Assembly: GCA_021234155.1 (NCBI GenBank)
Contig: JAJEKV010000025.1
Coordinates: forward strand, 10,229,017 to 10,293,016
Length of the DNA: 64,000 nt
Origin: Isoetes taiwanensis
Lineage: Eukaryota > Streptophyta > Lycopodiopsida > Isoetales > Isoetaceae
Direction of reading: 5' to 3'
Position 1 is the stretch's first letter. Each line of letters opens with the position of its first letter. The notes under the pieces were generated by a model that made no database searches, was not told the DNA's origin, and saw only the letters and a list, made by a program, of their open reading frames with translations. A program made the position numbers and the translations under genes. This document shows, piece after piece, positions 32,598-44,659 of this stretch.

Positions 32598-35577
32598 ACT
32601 TCATGAGGAATCTGAACAGAGGCCAGTCATACCAGAACAAGTTACTATTGGAGATCGCCCGGATGTTGTGGAGCTCCGGCGCTGGCTAGAGGCCCTGGTA
32701 GGGGATTTAACCCTTCATGACCATACAACCCTTTTTCACGAAATGCACTTAAAGCTCAGAAGACAGCATATATCTGATTTGAATGTGGAAGATGCAGAAA
32801 TTGCAGCAGTCTTTAAAAGCTTTCAGCTTGGACTGATCATCCATGAACAGGCAATTGCTTCCCTTCTTCATGATTTTCTCATTTGGGTCATCAACTCTAA
32901 CAAACATTGTGAGCCAAAGGAATTGTATCAAGTTTTGCAGCAAATTTACATGCAGTTTGGGAACAAGGAAGATGCGGACATGTGGGCAGCCTATTGTGTT
33001 GGCCAGTTCTTGGAGCAGACTGGAGATAGAACTAGGGCAATTGGTTGGTTAGAAAAAAGCTATGCACTGTCAAAGACCTTGCCAGGTAAAGTCTATGTTA
33101 GTGCTGCTCTTTCACTTGCATACTGGGGAGAAGAGCAATATTATCTCGCTCTGAATTATTGTGAGAAGTTCAAGGATTCTGCCCTGGAATTACAGAATAA
33201 TGAGTATGTCTTTTACTCCCTCATATATTCCTGTTCTTTGTCATACTGGATTGGCAACATTGAAGAAGCTCAGAAGATGCTGAAGGATCTACAAAGTATA
33301 CCAAGTGAATCCGTTTATCAAGAAAGATTTTTCAGAGGTATGGCTATGTCACTTCATGCTGAATTAACTTTCCACCGTATAGGAAATTGTGAGGAGGCAT
33401 CTGTGGCTACAAAATGTGGTTTGGAGTTGCTTAAGTTGGTGGAAAATGATCCTATGTATGAGGTCAAGATTTACATTAATTCGCCCAGTGCTCCTCCAAC
33501 AACTAGGTTCCTTCTCACCAAGAATTGGATACAACGGAATGAGGAATCTCTTTGTGACCAGGAAAATGAAGCTGCAATTGTCAACGTACTTGATCCAGGT
33601 TCTACTGAGATGCCTTTAGATCGCCTGCGAAGGCTTCTGAAGGATGGAGATTTTCTTCAGGCAAAAGCATGGATTAATGAGTTAATTGACCATTTAGATG
33701 ACAATGCAACAGCTTATGAAGTGTTTACAACATGTTCAGAAATCCTAGCAGCATTTTATACACAGGATAGTGAGCTTGGGCAAGAGGTACTTATGGCAGA
33801 GGGCCTAGAACTTATCGAAGATATCTATAAAAAATGCTTTCCTGAAAGAAGCTCATTATTGGCACTTGGAGCATTTGGGACATACTGTCTTAGAGCAGAG
33901 AAATATGATCAAGGTATTGAGTTGCTTTCTGAGTGCCTGCGGAAATTCTTGGAGGTAGGGTTTGATGATTATAGTGACGGGCGAATGTCCCATTTTGAGT
34001 GCGGAAAATTTTTCTTCAGGAAACTCGAGGTTGCTTTGGTCACATCTGCCTTCCATGGCATTAACTCTGAAGAATATGCAATACAAGCTGTCTTATGGAG
34101 TGAAAGAGGCAAAGCCAGGGACTTAGCTTACATGATGAACAGTAGATTTGGCAGGGATACATACACAAATGAACTATGCACATTTGATCTTGATGACGCT
34201 CATGCTTGGAAGGAGATTCAAAGCATTTGTTCTCTTGCTGGGCCCCATACTGCATTCCTTATCTTCTCTAGGCTTGATGACTGCAACTTGACTAGCTATT
34301 TTCTGCATGCAGCTGAAGAACCTTTTCTTTATGTTACAGAATTTTCTCAGTTGCATGAGTTCCTATTGCCTCGGAAAGGTTTGGAGTTCTCTTTGGCAAC
34401 TCGCTTGAAGAAGTTTAGGAATAGAAAACTTCTAGAAGATATGTTTGATAGTTTTATTTCTCACTGGAAAGGAAAGCTGAATTTTTATCTCATCAAGAAG
34501 ATTGTTATTGTTCCTAGCGAGGTGAGTTGGTCAGTTTTGTGTGTGTTGATGTGTTTTCTGTTTGATTAACGACCATTTGCATATTTGCAGGAATTATCAA
34601 CACTGCCTTTTGCATCGTTTTATGATCGTGAGGAGGAAAAATATCTCATCCAAAACTATGCCATTTCCTATTCCCCATCTTTGAGGTTGTTTCAACATTG
34701 TGAAATGCGCAGAAAGCTTTTGTGTGAAACTCCTTCGCCTGGACTCAGAGCACTTGTGGTGGGGAATCCAAAGTTAGGTGATTCATTGTTGGATCTGGCA
34801 TTTGCAGAAATAGAGGCAGACATTGTTGCACAAGCGCTTTGTGATGCTGGTTATGATAGTATTAATGTTTTAAAAAGAGAAGCAGCCACACATGAGAAGG
34901 TTCTGGATGGTTTTTCATCATCTGATTGGATTCATATAGCCAGCCATGCCATTGTGAATGCTAAACATTCTCATGGTGCCATACTCCTAGCATCTCCAAC
35001 TGAAAATAGAGCACATCATCACACAATTAATCATAATAAAAGGGCAAAAAGGGATCATGTTATTCAGTACTATGAAAGGGCACTACAAGAACATCTCGTT
35101 TCCTCCAAGACTATCCTGGAAGCAGAGGAAATAGCAAATCAACAAAAACTAAAAGCAAGGGTGGTAATGCTAAGTGCATGCAATAGTGGATTAGGTGAGA
35201 CATGTGCAGATGGTATATTAGGGTTGTGCAGATCCTTCCACATGGCAGGTGTTCCCACAGTTGTAGCATCTTTATGGAAAGTTGATGATGAAGCCACTGA
35301 AATTTTGATGACAAGATGTTATGAGAATCTTAAGACCGGAATGGAGATGATTATTGCTTTACAAGAAGCAATGAAGTCTATGATAGAGGAAGAAGATGAG
35401 TTTGGACAGTCAAGGTTTAATGTAGAGGATTGGGCACCATTTATTGTGTCAGGTACTCCATTCACAATTTTGTGTGAATTTCAAGGTAAAAATCCCAATG
35501 TATGGGATCAAGAGGAGATGATGCATTTGATACTCCGCCAGATGGAATTAAGACACGGCAGAAGGCGGTTTCTATAA
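32530..35577 (+). CDS. CHAT-domain caspase-like peptidase with helical-repeat N-terminal half
   Basis: Two exons (32530-34521 and 34591-35577, donor GTGAGT, acceptor TTTGCAG, phase 0) give 992 residues. Residues about 50-600 are leucine- and alanine-rich helices in paired TPR-like units. The C-terminal CHAT domain (clan CD protease fold, related to caspases and separase) keeps both catalytic residues: His783 in IHIASHA and Cys861 in LSACNSGLGE. The text MAGVPTVVASLWKVDDEAT after the Cys is typical of CHAT proteins. The architecture resembles TTC28-like TPR-CHAT proteins; substrate and role in plants are unknown to me. The N-terminus MGAHFSC fits an N-myristoylation signal (Gly2, Ser6) with a palmitoylatable Cys7, suggesting membrane attachment. 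An AATAAA word at 35601 may serve polyadenylation. The start is chosen as the first in-frame ATG. The 3' half and flank are duplicated at 62708-64000. Confidence 0.88.
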
Positions 35578-36310
35578 CATTCCATTATGTTGCAATCAAT
35601 AATAAAACTGATATCAATAAGGATTGCAGTGTGAGAAATGGGAATCATTTGTTAGTCAAGACATTCTTAGCTCAAAAGTCCAGCAAAATTGAGGTTTTGC
35701 TGGAAACTCAGTCTTCAGAAAGGTGAGAAGACGTGCAATTCTAAAGAAGAGTTAAAAAATTCCATACTGAAATATACATACAATTCTCAAGAATTAGAAC
35801 ACATGATTCTAATCGATTTATGAAACTTGCCCTTTCATATTAAGCTTTGACACTTTGAGTCATGAATCTCCTTGAAAAGGAACCTTGGACTACTGTTGCT
35901 TTGCAATATCTAGTCTCTCATTTGTGCTAGCGTGATGGCTATATGCATTGCATCAGGTCTGAAATCCTTGATAGAGCATCTGACGATACATTCAACTTAC
36001 CCATTTTATCAAATAGCAACATCAATTCCAATCAATAACTTTGTCCCATGCTTAGCCATGGTTGCTCAAAATAATGCTCAAGCCCTTTCTGATAAATGTA
36101 GAGCGTAAATATCAAGTTTAAAAGATAGAGCATCCATGTCTTAAACGCTATGTTGATGGCTAGAACTCTTTCTTATGAGTTGGGTATCTGGATTGGATTC
36201 GAGGCCATCAAACTTGCTTAAAACATAAACTATCACTCTTCACTTTGGAGGCAATGCAAATGGCTTTGTGGTGCAAGTTGCATGCCTAGAGGCAACTCCA
36301 TGTTCATATA
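35578..36310. other. 3' flank of the CHAT gene, duplicated elsewhere
   Basis: No further gene is seen. From 35578 to at least 36002 the sequence is nearly identical to 63578-64000. The duplication therefore includes the 3' UTR and downstream DNA, not only coding sequence. Confidence 0.7.
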
Positions 36311-36479
36311 CATAAGCAATGGTTGTAATGTGTTGGTGGTTGTTATCTTGCAAGAATTTTTGGGCTCTTTGGGCCCTTAAAAACGGCGGCACCGAAGGGC
36401 CAAAGCACAAGTTCTTATGTTATAAGTTTGCAAGTGTTTGTATCAAAGACGAAGGAAATATTGGCTTCGGAATTGGACT

Positions 36480-37620
36480 TGGATTCCAGAAAACCGTAAG
36501 CCAAATACCTTCGCGTGGTATTACATTTTTTGCGATGTTACCGCTTTTTTCGATAAAAAATCCAAAGAAGGGGGTATTGACCCACCAATTCAACTTCTGG
36601 AAATCTATGAACGAGAATATGCCTCTGCTTTTGATTTGAAACCGCAGTCGAATACGCCAATGTGTGGAACCGCAAGTCGAATATGCCCCGTTCCAAAACC
36701 GAAGCCGAATGAATACCTTGCATGCTATCATCCGGGCGAATACCTCCAAAATCGTTGCGTGTAACTCCATCGCACGGCTCAGTTTTCCCCCGGCAACAGC
36801 GGGCAAGCTCAACAGCGTTATTGACTTCATGTTCCAAGCAATAAAACGGCATCATCCATGTTTCGGCCCCCAAGAAAAAAGAACTAGATTCGAGAAGGAA
36901 GGCCTGATCTCCTTAGTGCCACAAAAAACCAAAATATGGAGCTTAAGTACAAACGTAAGCTAATGTGTCATACAATTTACGTTTTCGACATTATTTGCAT
37001 GTGGTCAGCTCTACTGGAAAGTGAAGAAAAACAAGTCAAAACTATGGAGATTTTAATCGAAAAAGACCCAGCAGAGCTATTCTTTGTCTAAACACAACCA
37101 CTCAACCACTGATCTAATATGCCATCACGGATCTGTGGCTGGTCGTACTGCATTGGGACCCGTATGCTAAAAGGGGCTTGCAAAGTCTCAAACCAAGGAC
37201 CAGGGAAAGGGGATTGCCAGATTAAACAACCCACAAAAGAAAAAGCTGAGGAACTCTGTGACAAACAAGCAATTGTACCGAAGTCCAAATCCGCAGATCC
37301 GTACCCTGGTATTCGACTTGTAGTATAAGCAAGGGGGTATTCGACTTGCACATACATGCCTTAGTTTAGACGAGCTTAATACCCCCTTGGATAATCGACT
37401 TGTGTAATGCAGGTGTGAGTTTAGACGAGTCTAATATCCCCTTTTTAGGGATAGGAGGGCCGGCGAAGGAGAGATGGGAGGTATTTGACTTGCCTAATAT
37501 TAACACAAAATTAGGGGTATTCTACTTGTGGAATAAGTGTGCACGCCGAAACCACAAGTCTAATACCCCATATTCCACGAGTCTAATACCCCCTTGGAAT
37601 CCAAGTCCAAATCGAGAGCC
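36480..37620. repeat. Cluster of a short AAGTCGAATACCCC-type motif in both orientations
   Basis: About ten copies of a roughly 16-base motif, consensus (A)CAAGTCTAATACCCCC, are scattered here in both orientations. Forward examples are CAAGTCGAATATGCCCC near 36673, GACGAGTCTAATATCCCC near 37425, CACAAGTCTAATACCCC near 37553 and CACGAGTCTAATACCCCC near 37576. Reverse examples are GGTATTCGACTTGTAG near 37308, GGGGGTATTCGACTTGC near 37333 and GGGGTATTCTACTTGTGG near 37515. Copies are unevenly spaced. Open frames on both strands are of similar length and share no known domain, so I do not call a gene. Confidence 0.6.
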
Positions 37621-37659
37621 AATAAATGTACAGTATCAAAGAGGAGTATGTTATTAATA

Positions 37660-38700
37660 CTTAATTCCAAAATTAAAAGGCTTGTAAATACCTAAGTACA
37701 AACGTGCGTATTTACAAATGCGTATAACACAACAAGAAAGCCTCAAAACATGAACTATGAAGAAATAAACACGAAATTTGATGAGGTATTAAGTTTGAAT
37801 TAACAAAATATAAAATTTTCATCCAAAATCCAAATATTTAGTTTTAAGTTTAACATCGATTTGCATTTTGGATTTAAGACTTTGGATTTAAGACTGCATT
37901 TGGAAAAGTCCTAGCTCTTAAGTGCTAGCAAGCTCTTTGCTCTGTATTACAACAATAGCCTATAGGTTGAGCAATTTGGTTGAGAGCAAAAAGATGACAC
38001 TAGGATATTCTGCCAAAAAATGATTATGAATGTGAGAAGAAACAGAAACATTAATGTTTAAGAATAGAGTAGGATAGAATAGAATAGAATGGTTTCTATC
38101 TTTCATGGAGACCAATCAGCCTATGGGACCCAATAAGAGAGTGCAACAGACTTATAACTGTTCGATGAAAAAACCCCGCCTTGAAAGGTTTTCGAGGGAA
38201 AAACTGTGGCAGTAATAAGAGTGATAACAAACTGTACAGTTATATATATCCTGTAATACACATGCAAGTCAGGCGAGTGTTCGGGGACATAGCTGATCCT
38301 GCACATCCATGACCTCCTGAAGGTATGATCCCAGCATTCGTACTGAAGCTATACTCAGTATCACATGTAGCGGCTGGCCAGGCCTGACCAACTCAACATA
38401 GCATGCTTGGATTTGATCATATGTCGGACAACTCTAGAGAGGATAGCATTTATCCTCAATGACTCCCATTTGGCAGCATCGACAAAGCATGTCCGTGGCT
38501 CTCCAATCCATCTGTCTATCTCAATTTGGAAATGGTGTGCATCTCTGCAAATCGAGGCAATGAGTATGTGCCTTTTCATAGGCATATGGGTATGCAGGTA
38601 GCGTTGCGGGCCCCGTTCCAATGTGGGATTTATGTGGCGCTGGTAGTGTGATGTCTTGACCTGTTCAAGAGCGCTGACATCCCAAAGCTTGCTGAGAAAG
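37660..38700. other. Unassigned stretch with one unidentified minus-strand frame
   Basis: The first half is AT-rich. An imperfect TAGAA microsatellite sits near 38070-38092. Bases 38104-38135 closely match 28544-28575 of LTR element B, so a remnant of that family may lie here. The minus strand at 38361-38729 has a 122-codon frame with protein-like text (IEIDRWIGEPRTCFVDAAKW), but I recognise no family. Confidence 0.35.
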
Positions 38701-38729
38701 CAAGCATTTGATTCTTTTGATAAATTCAA

Positions 38730-39480
38730 GGCTCGCCCTGTCCAGATATTTTAAACTTTCTCAAAAACAAAGTCCTTGCACTGATGAAGAAAGATGGCAA
38801 ATGAAAAAATGTCCCTATGCTAGTTTGGTTGGTGCATTAATGTATTTGGCTAATGCAACTGGCCCTGATATTAGTTATGTGCTGCTAATACTCTTGGTCA
38901 ATTCATGACTAATCCTGGACAGGTTCATTGGACTGCTGCTAAAAGGGTTTTGAGATACTTGAAAGGCACTTTCACTTGTGGCCTATTGTATACAAAGCAG
39001 AATGATGTTAATGTGTTGACTTTGATAGGCTATACAGATGCTGATTGGGGTGATTGTCCTGGCACTTTTCGTTCTACTAGTGGGAGTTGTTTTTTTGTTG
39101 GAAAATCCTTAGTTTCTTGAATGAGCAAAAAGCAACAATGTGTTTCTGTTTCCACTACAGAAGCGAAGTATATTGCTGCATCTGTTGCCAGCAGAGAATT
39201 GGTTTGGTTGCGGCAGTTGATGGATTGTTTACATCAAATTCAGTTGGGGCCTACTCTACTCATGTGTGATCATCAAAGTACGATTGCATTAACGAAGGAT
39301 GAGGTTTTCCATTCCAAATCTAAACATATTGAGCTACACTATCATTACATCAAGTTGGAAGAACGAAAGAAGACTATTGTTCTTAAATAGTGTCCAACAT
39401 CATTAATAGTTGTTGACATCTTCACCAAAAGCATTAGGACTTCAGAAATAAAAGATGTGCAAAGCAGTTCTTGGGATTGT
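38730..39480 (+). pseudogene. pol: Ty1/Copia RNase H and pol C-terminus
   Basis: The pieces in order are CPYASLVGALMYLANATGPDISYV, shortened here to its key words PYASLVGALMYL and PDISYV, then PGQVHWTAAKRVLRYLKGTF, then GYTDADWGDCPGTFRSTSG (RNase H, first Asp) and VSVSTTEAKYIAAS (RNase H Glu). These end in the usual Copia tail HSKSKHIELHYHYIK and FTKSI. Two frame changes and in-frame stops show decay. Upstream pol is absent. Confidence 0.9.
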
Positions 39481-40230
39481 TGAATCTTTTGTTGTTACTT
39501 GAGTTGTTTTGAAAATGCTTGGGTTTTTTCCTTTTAACTCACAAAAGGTTTTTTTTTATCCAAGATTAGATTAAAGATGCAGGGAGGGATGGTTGAAGGC
39601 ATCTTTAAATATGAGATACAATTATTTTGTTGAAAAGGATAAAGTTGCAGGGAGGATGTTCGGAATCTCCCTTATATGGAGACGTGGTGCACCTTTACCT
39701 TTCCATTCCAAATCTAAACATATTGAGTTACACTATCATTACATCAACTTGGAAGTACGAAAGAACACTATTGTTCTTGAATATTGTCCAACATCATCAA
39801 TGGTTGTTGACATCTTCACCAAAAGCATTAGGACTTCAGAAACAAGAGATGTGCAAAGCAGTTCTTGGGATTGTTGAATCTTTTATTGTTACTTTGAAAG
39901 TGCTTGGGTTTTTTCCTTTTAATCCACAAAAGTTTTTTTTGATCCAAGACTAGATTAAAGATGCAGGGAGGGATGGTCGAAGGCATCTTTAAATATGAGA
40001 TGCAATTATTTTGTTGAAAAGGATAAAGTTGCGTGGAGGATGTTCTAATCTCTCTTATATGGAGACGTCGTGCACCTTTTACCTTTTTGCCTCATATGGC
40101 ACTCTTGTTCTAACAAGGCACATATTGATGTATAAATATTGATCTCGTATGAATGAAATTTTATCTTGTTTAGGGCAAAGCATCGCGACTCATATGCTCC
40201 ACCTTTTCTTTACATTCTTTAACATTCAGT
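39307..40230 (+). repeat. Copia 3' end and LTR in tandem duplication (unit about 394 bp)
   Basis: The segment beginning TTCCATTCCAAATC at 39307 recurs at 39701, so the last Copia codons, the polypurine-like AGGGAGGGA tract and the start of the LTR (TGGTTGAAGGC at 39590, TGGTCGAAGGC at 39974) are all present twice. The second LTR copy runs longer and includes a TATA-like GTATAAATAT at about 40130. It probably ends before about 40240. The first LTR copy is cut at 39700 by the duplication. Confidence 0.8.
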
Positions 40231-40239
40231 TTGGTTTTG

Positions 40240-41129
40240 TGTTTCAATGTCGAAGTTTTGTCCGGATGCCTGGATCAATTGGCAAAGGGGGTTCTATTCC
40301 TCGCCTCCCCTTCTAGATTTTGAGGTGTTGTTTCCTCCTTTTTCTTCTATTAGTCCGTTATTCTCATGTCTCCAACCGATTCTTTTCTCGCCATTGTTTC
40401 TTGCTTTGGCCTCCTTGCACCTAATACTTAGCCGAATCGATGAGGTTGATGGGCATTCAACCGCTTTCCGCAGCGGCCTTTTCTCAAAACTACCAATGGT
40501 CCATGTCCCTCCCCTCTCTTGTGTTTTCTGATCATCCATAGCCCGCCACCTCTTTTCGGCAGAGATCATCCATAGCCAGAATCGCTTACTTGTTTACGCT
40601 TATGTCGCAATCTTTTTGGGGAGTGTTAAAATGAAATCATGGGATCTTGGGTGCCGCTCGTCTTATTTTTTGAGTGGTTCCCCTTCTCTTCCCTTTTCTT
40701 TTCGTTTTTATTTTTCTAATGGTTCTTCTTCCCTTTTCGCTTTCCCTTTTTTTTCCATTTTTATTTTTCTAATGGTTTCACCTTATCCCTTTCTTTCTTT
40801 CCTTCATTCCGCTTTATTTTTTCGCGCTCCTTGGTTCCTCGTACTTGCTAGGGTCTAGTTTCCTTGTTCCTCTGCTCTTCAGTTTTTTCTAGTTCCCTTG
40901 CTTCAGTGAGTTCGTGCTCACTTTGTCCATTTTGCATTTATTCACATTCTTCATTTGTCTCTCTTCATGTTGCTTTATTTGTAATCGCTAGGTTTTAGTC
41001 CCTTTGCCTCTTTGTTTGGTCAAGGTTTCCTTGTTTATGTGATGGTACCATGCATTTTAGGGGTTTTTTCTTTGTATTTTTACTTATGCCCATATTAGGG
41101 GTGCCAATTTCCTACTGTTATATCATTAA
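40240..41129. other. Pyrimidine-rich stretch without a supported gene
   Basis: The region is T/C-rich. A unit of about 60 bases ending TTTTTATTTTTCTAATGGTT occurs twice near 40695-40780. The frame at 40247-40531 looks like translated low-complexity DNA, not a real protein. No element ends are recognised. Confidence 0.4.
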
Positions 41130-41169
41130 CTAAACAAGAAATTTATCGCGGCGGCCAAGGCCGCCGCGA
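41130..41169 (-). repeat. Candidate Helitron 3' terminus with palindromic hairpin
   Basis: Bases 41146-41156 and 41159-41169 are perfect 11-bp reverse complements around an AA centre. On the minus strand the hairpin is followed by 12 bases and TTAG, then T. Helitrons end in a 16-20 base hairpin, about 10-12 bases and CTRR followed by a host T, so this fits except for one base (C to T). Confidence 0.5.
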
Positions 41170-41372
41170 ACATTTCTTTTGTCCAACCCGCTGCAAAAGA
41201 ACTTTTGTGATAAGTCGAATAGATCTCAGTTCTGCACATGCTTGAGGTGCGAGAGAACATGCAAGAGTTGAACCTGCATTATTGCCGTTTGTTTCGTGCC
41301 CAGAGGATAGATAGGTGCTATAACCGACTACCATGGGATTCCCATTATTGTGTCTCACGTCTCTTCTTTTGG

Positions 41373-41700
41373 CATCCGATGACAGCCAGTGGGTTTTGGG
41401 CCTAGGTGGGGATTGCCCATTACCGACGGCTTGACCACTAGGCTGTTACCGCGATGGACATTTATTTTATTTTATTTTTGCATCCGATGACAGTCAGCGG
41501 GATATGGCTTTTGGATGGGGGTCACCCATTGCCAATAGCTTGACCACTAGGTCTATCACATGGATGTTCTTTTTCATTTATTTTTGCATCTAATGACAAA
41601 TGGGTTTTGGCTTTGATAGGGGTCACCTATTACCAATAGCTTGACCACTAGGCTGGCATCACGATGGCTATTTATTCTATTCATTTGTTGCCTTTCTTTT
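41373..41700. repeat. Three tandem copies of a 106-108 bp unit
   Basis: Units start with CATCCGATGAC or CATCTAATGAC at 41373, 41481 and 41587 and each contains a GCTTGACCACTAGG word. They lie between the candidate Helitron 3' hairpin and the helicase end, so they may be the element's non-coding 3' region. A shorter duplicated unit follows at about 41979-42155 (period about 99, AAAGGCA...ACCTTACTT). Confidence 0.8.
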
Positions 41701-42167
41701 CAATTCCTCAAAGCAAAAAAAAATGAATGAGAGGGAATCCCATGGTAATCAGATAGCACGTCATCTATCGTATGGGCAGGGAAGGGATTTTTTTTTTCTT
41801 TTTTTTTTTTTTGTCTTTGGCATACCTTATCTGAATAACTTCCTCGACTAGCCATCTATAGAAGAGGATCAAGAAGTCGCCTATACCGCCTAAGTAGTCG
41901 CCAGAGAAAACACACGCTAGCACAATTTCTTCTAGACAATTTGTCCGAGATAAGAGGATCATCACATCACATGGTACCGTGGAAAGGCAAAGGATATACC
42001 TTACTTAAAGTTCAACTTCTTGCGCATTGCATACACTCCTACATCATCTTTTGTAAACCTAGATAATACCATACATATGAAAGGCAGAGGACATACCTTA
42101 CTTGAAGTTTAACTCCTTGCAGACGATACACTGCTACATCATCCTTTGTGAACACTACAAAGAAGAG

Positions 42168-43480
42168 CTAAAAAAGTACCTTATCAACAGAGGAGCTCCT
42201 TATAGTTTTATATTTTGGTAATGATGTGTTCTCTCGTGAGAGGAGGATGAGTGCATCTTCTCTTTTCGCATGCAGTAAGAGCCGTATAACCGGCCATGTG
42301 CAAATACATCCCAGACGTTGTGTCAATGACAACGCCGATCCAATGTCAGCCCCCGGCAGCCTATTGAAGGTGGTCAATAAGATAAACCTGAGTGGCAATT
42401 GTCGCCCTCGGAATGGTCCATGGCCGGTTCTTCCTCGTTGATAGAAAAGTCACTTTCTAGAAATCGGTATGTACATGCATCGCCCCTGATGCCTCGCCTA
42501 GTACCTTCACCATGACAAATTTTATGCGTGCATTGACACGCACCATATAACTCGATTTTTTTACCAAACCCTTTTCCATATCCAACCGCTTCATATGCGG
42601 CATATGGCCCCTACTTTAAGCTTCACCATGGTTGGGTATTCCGAATGTGAAGTTATTAAGGAAATCGAGGTTGCATAAGGATGGTCGCCAGATGATTTCA
42701 TCTTGCTCTGATGTGGTCATGACTATAATACGATTTGTCGTGGACTAAGAACTCTACCAAGAATGCGATCATTGAAGCTATCAACACCTTTTGTTAATTG
42801 TCGACAATGTATTTCGTGGTCTTACATGAAATTGATTTTGCAAGATGTCACATGGATATAAAAATTCAATGCTATCTTCTATGCTAGTAGTTATATTAAA
42901 TATATCTAGTGAGACCGGCTGTCGTCCTCCCAATTTTCTCCTATGTGATCACCTAAACGCATTAGTTCAGTGGTCACCGTTATTTTGATCGGCTCTTCCA
43001 ATCTCATTACACCTAAAAAAGTTTGCCACAGTTGATGAGGATTTTATGGATGCATTATATGTTGCATTTCTCCCTCCCTTTACAACAAAGCGCGACTTGT
43101 CTAAAATCTCCGAAGCAATGAAATGCTTGCCCAAAGGGAAGATTGTTCCCCGCATAGTCGTTGTAATAGATGATGGGTACTTTCTATGACAGCTTTATTG
43201 GCCATTGGAAATTCATCCCGTGATGATGACCTTAGCCGCAATGAAGCAGATCCGCCGCTCCGTAATCATGTTCTATCATTGAATGAAGCCCCGCGCTATT
43301 TTCTTCTACGTGGATTTGGAACAACGAGTGGGCCTGTTCGCCCTCCCCCGGTATTGAGACCCTGCACGCTTTTGCATGACCGCATGGAAGAACTATACCT
43401 TGGTTGCCTCGTATCAATAGGCATATGCAATTTAGAAGGAATGTTTTACCTCTCGCCGCCTTTCCATCGATGAACAAAGG
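42168..43480 (-). pseudogene. Pif1-type helicase domain of the Helitron
   Basis: The minus strand at 43232-43477 begins MFIDGKAARGKTFLLNCICL, a Walker A loop in the context usual for Helitron Pif1-like helicases. It is followed by QAHSLFQIHVEENSAG, the HSxFxI box. NASIKSS near 43040 matches the region after the DFRQ motif. The C-terminal end (42168-42398) reads PLRFILLTTFNRLPGAD and KREDALILLSREN, decayed versions of motifs V and VI (the latter normally the LYVALTR box). Frames change several times, so there is no activity. Confidence 0.75.
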
Positions 43481-44659
43481 TTGGTTGCTTTCATTTGATT
43501 CAAGCCATTCCCGAACTTAAAACTATATATCTTCCGCTGGTCATTTTTCATTATGCTCGCCATTTGCATTACATTTCATCTAAGTATCGCCCATGGTCGT
43601 AAAATTTTCGCGAATTCATGCATGACATCTCTTCCAAGACGAGGTTGCAGCTTGGAGACCAAATGCCATGATGTTGGTACTATGTTGTGTTAGAATGTTG
43701 TTGATTAAATGAAGGGATTCATTAAAAGCCATTGTTTCATCATTTGGGTACTCGCCCAGCGTGTCAACACTCATTGGTACTTTGAACCGCTTCCATATTC
43801 AATTGTCGGACCTTGGTCCAAAGAAGAATATGGCAAAAAGAAACCGCAACCGGGGACTCCAATGATAAGGAAGCAGCTTCTTCCATCACTAGTATAGCCT
43901 CATTATGTGCCGTAGCAACCCTTCGCCTCGGCAGCTTTGTCGGTAACGCTTCATATTGTTGTCCATTAACCCATTTTCAGCTCATCCCATGTCCTTGCAG
44001 GCGGTAAAAGTAAAATTTGTCTCAAGTAGAATGCCTCTCCCACTCGAGGCAATAGCAATCGATTCTACAAACTATTGGTGCCTCACTCTTTTTCTTCACT
44101 ATATTGGTCACTTAATCCTTTCGCTCTTGTTCTACATAGTTCTCGTGTATGTCTAGCAAGGCGTAATTGAACGCTATCAATGTGTGTTGTTCGTAATAAT
44201 CGAATGTACGCGGAACATATCAAACCTAGCATCTAAAGGATGTAAAAGTATCGATCTAACAATGATCGTGGTGCTAGATGCTGGTAGATGTAATGGTAGA
44301 CATTTAACAAAGCAGACACTTATTAGTTATATCATAGGACATTGTCCTCCATGCCTCCGCTATGGATAAATACCGCGCCCTCAAGTAATCCCCGTATGTC
44401 ATCCCCGGGAGGCCTTTTAGGAACTTGATCGATGAAATGTTCTCTCGATGACCCATTTATGGTACTCTTCACATCGATGGTTGACCCGCGACACGCCTCC
44501 TTCAAAGATTGTTTCTAACGAAGCCGCAGTTCTTCATGCCGATTGCTTAATGACGACTTTATGAATGAATGACTTAATGCCCTTCTGGGTAACTCGAAAA
44601 GTCGCCACCGTCAATCCCTTTATATATGTATCCATAAAGGTATGAGAATATATGTACCG

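Noticed and set aside
36420-36873. Overlapping frames of 95-136 codons on both strands
   Set aside because: Frames of similar length occur on both strands with no family match, and the region is a cluster of repeated motifs.
40247-40531. 94-codon frame, Phe/Leu/Ser-rich
   Set aside because: It reads like translated pyrimidine-rich DNA and shows no domain or splice context.
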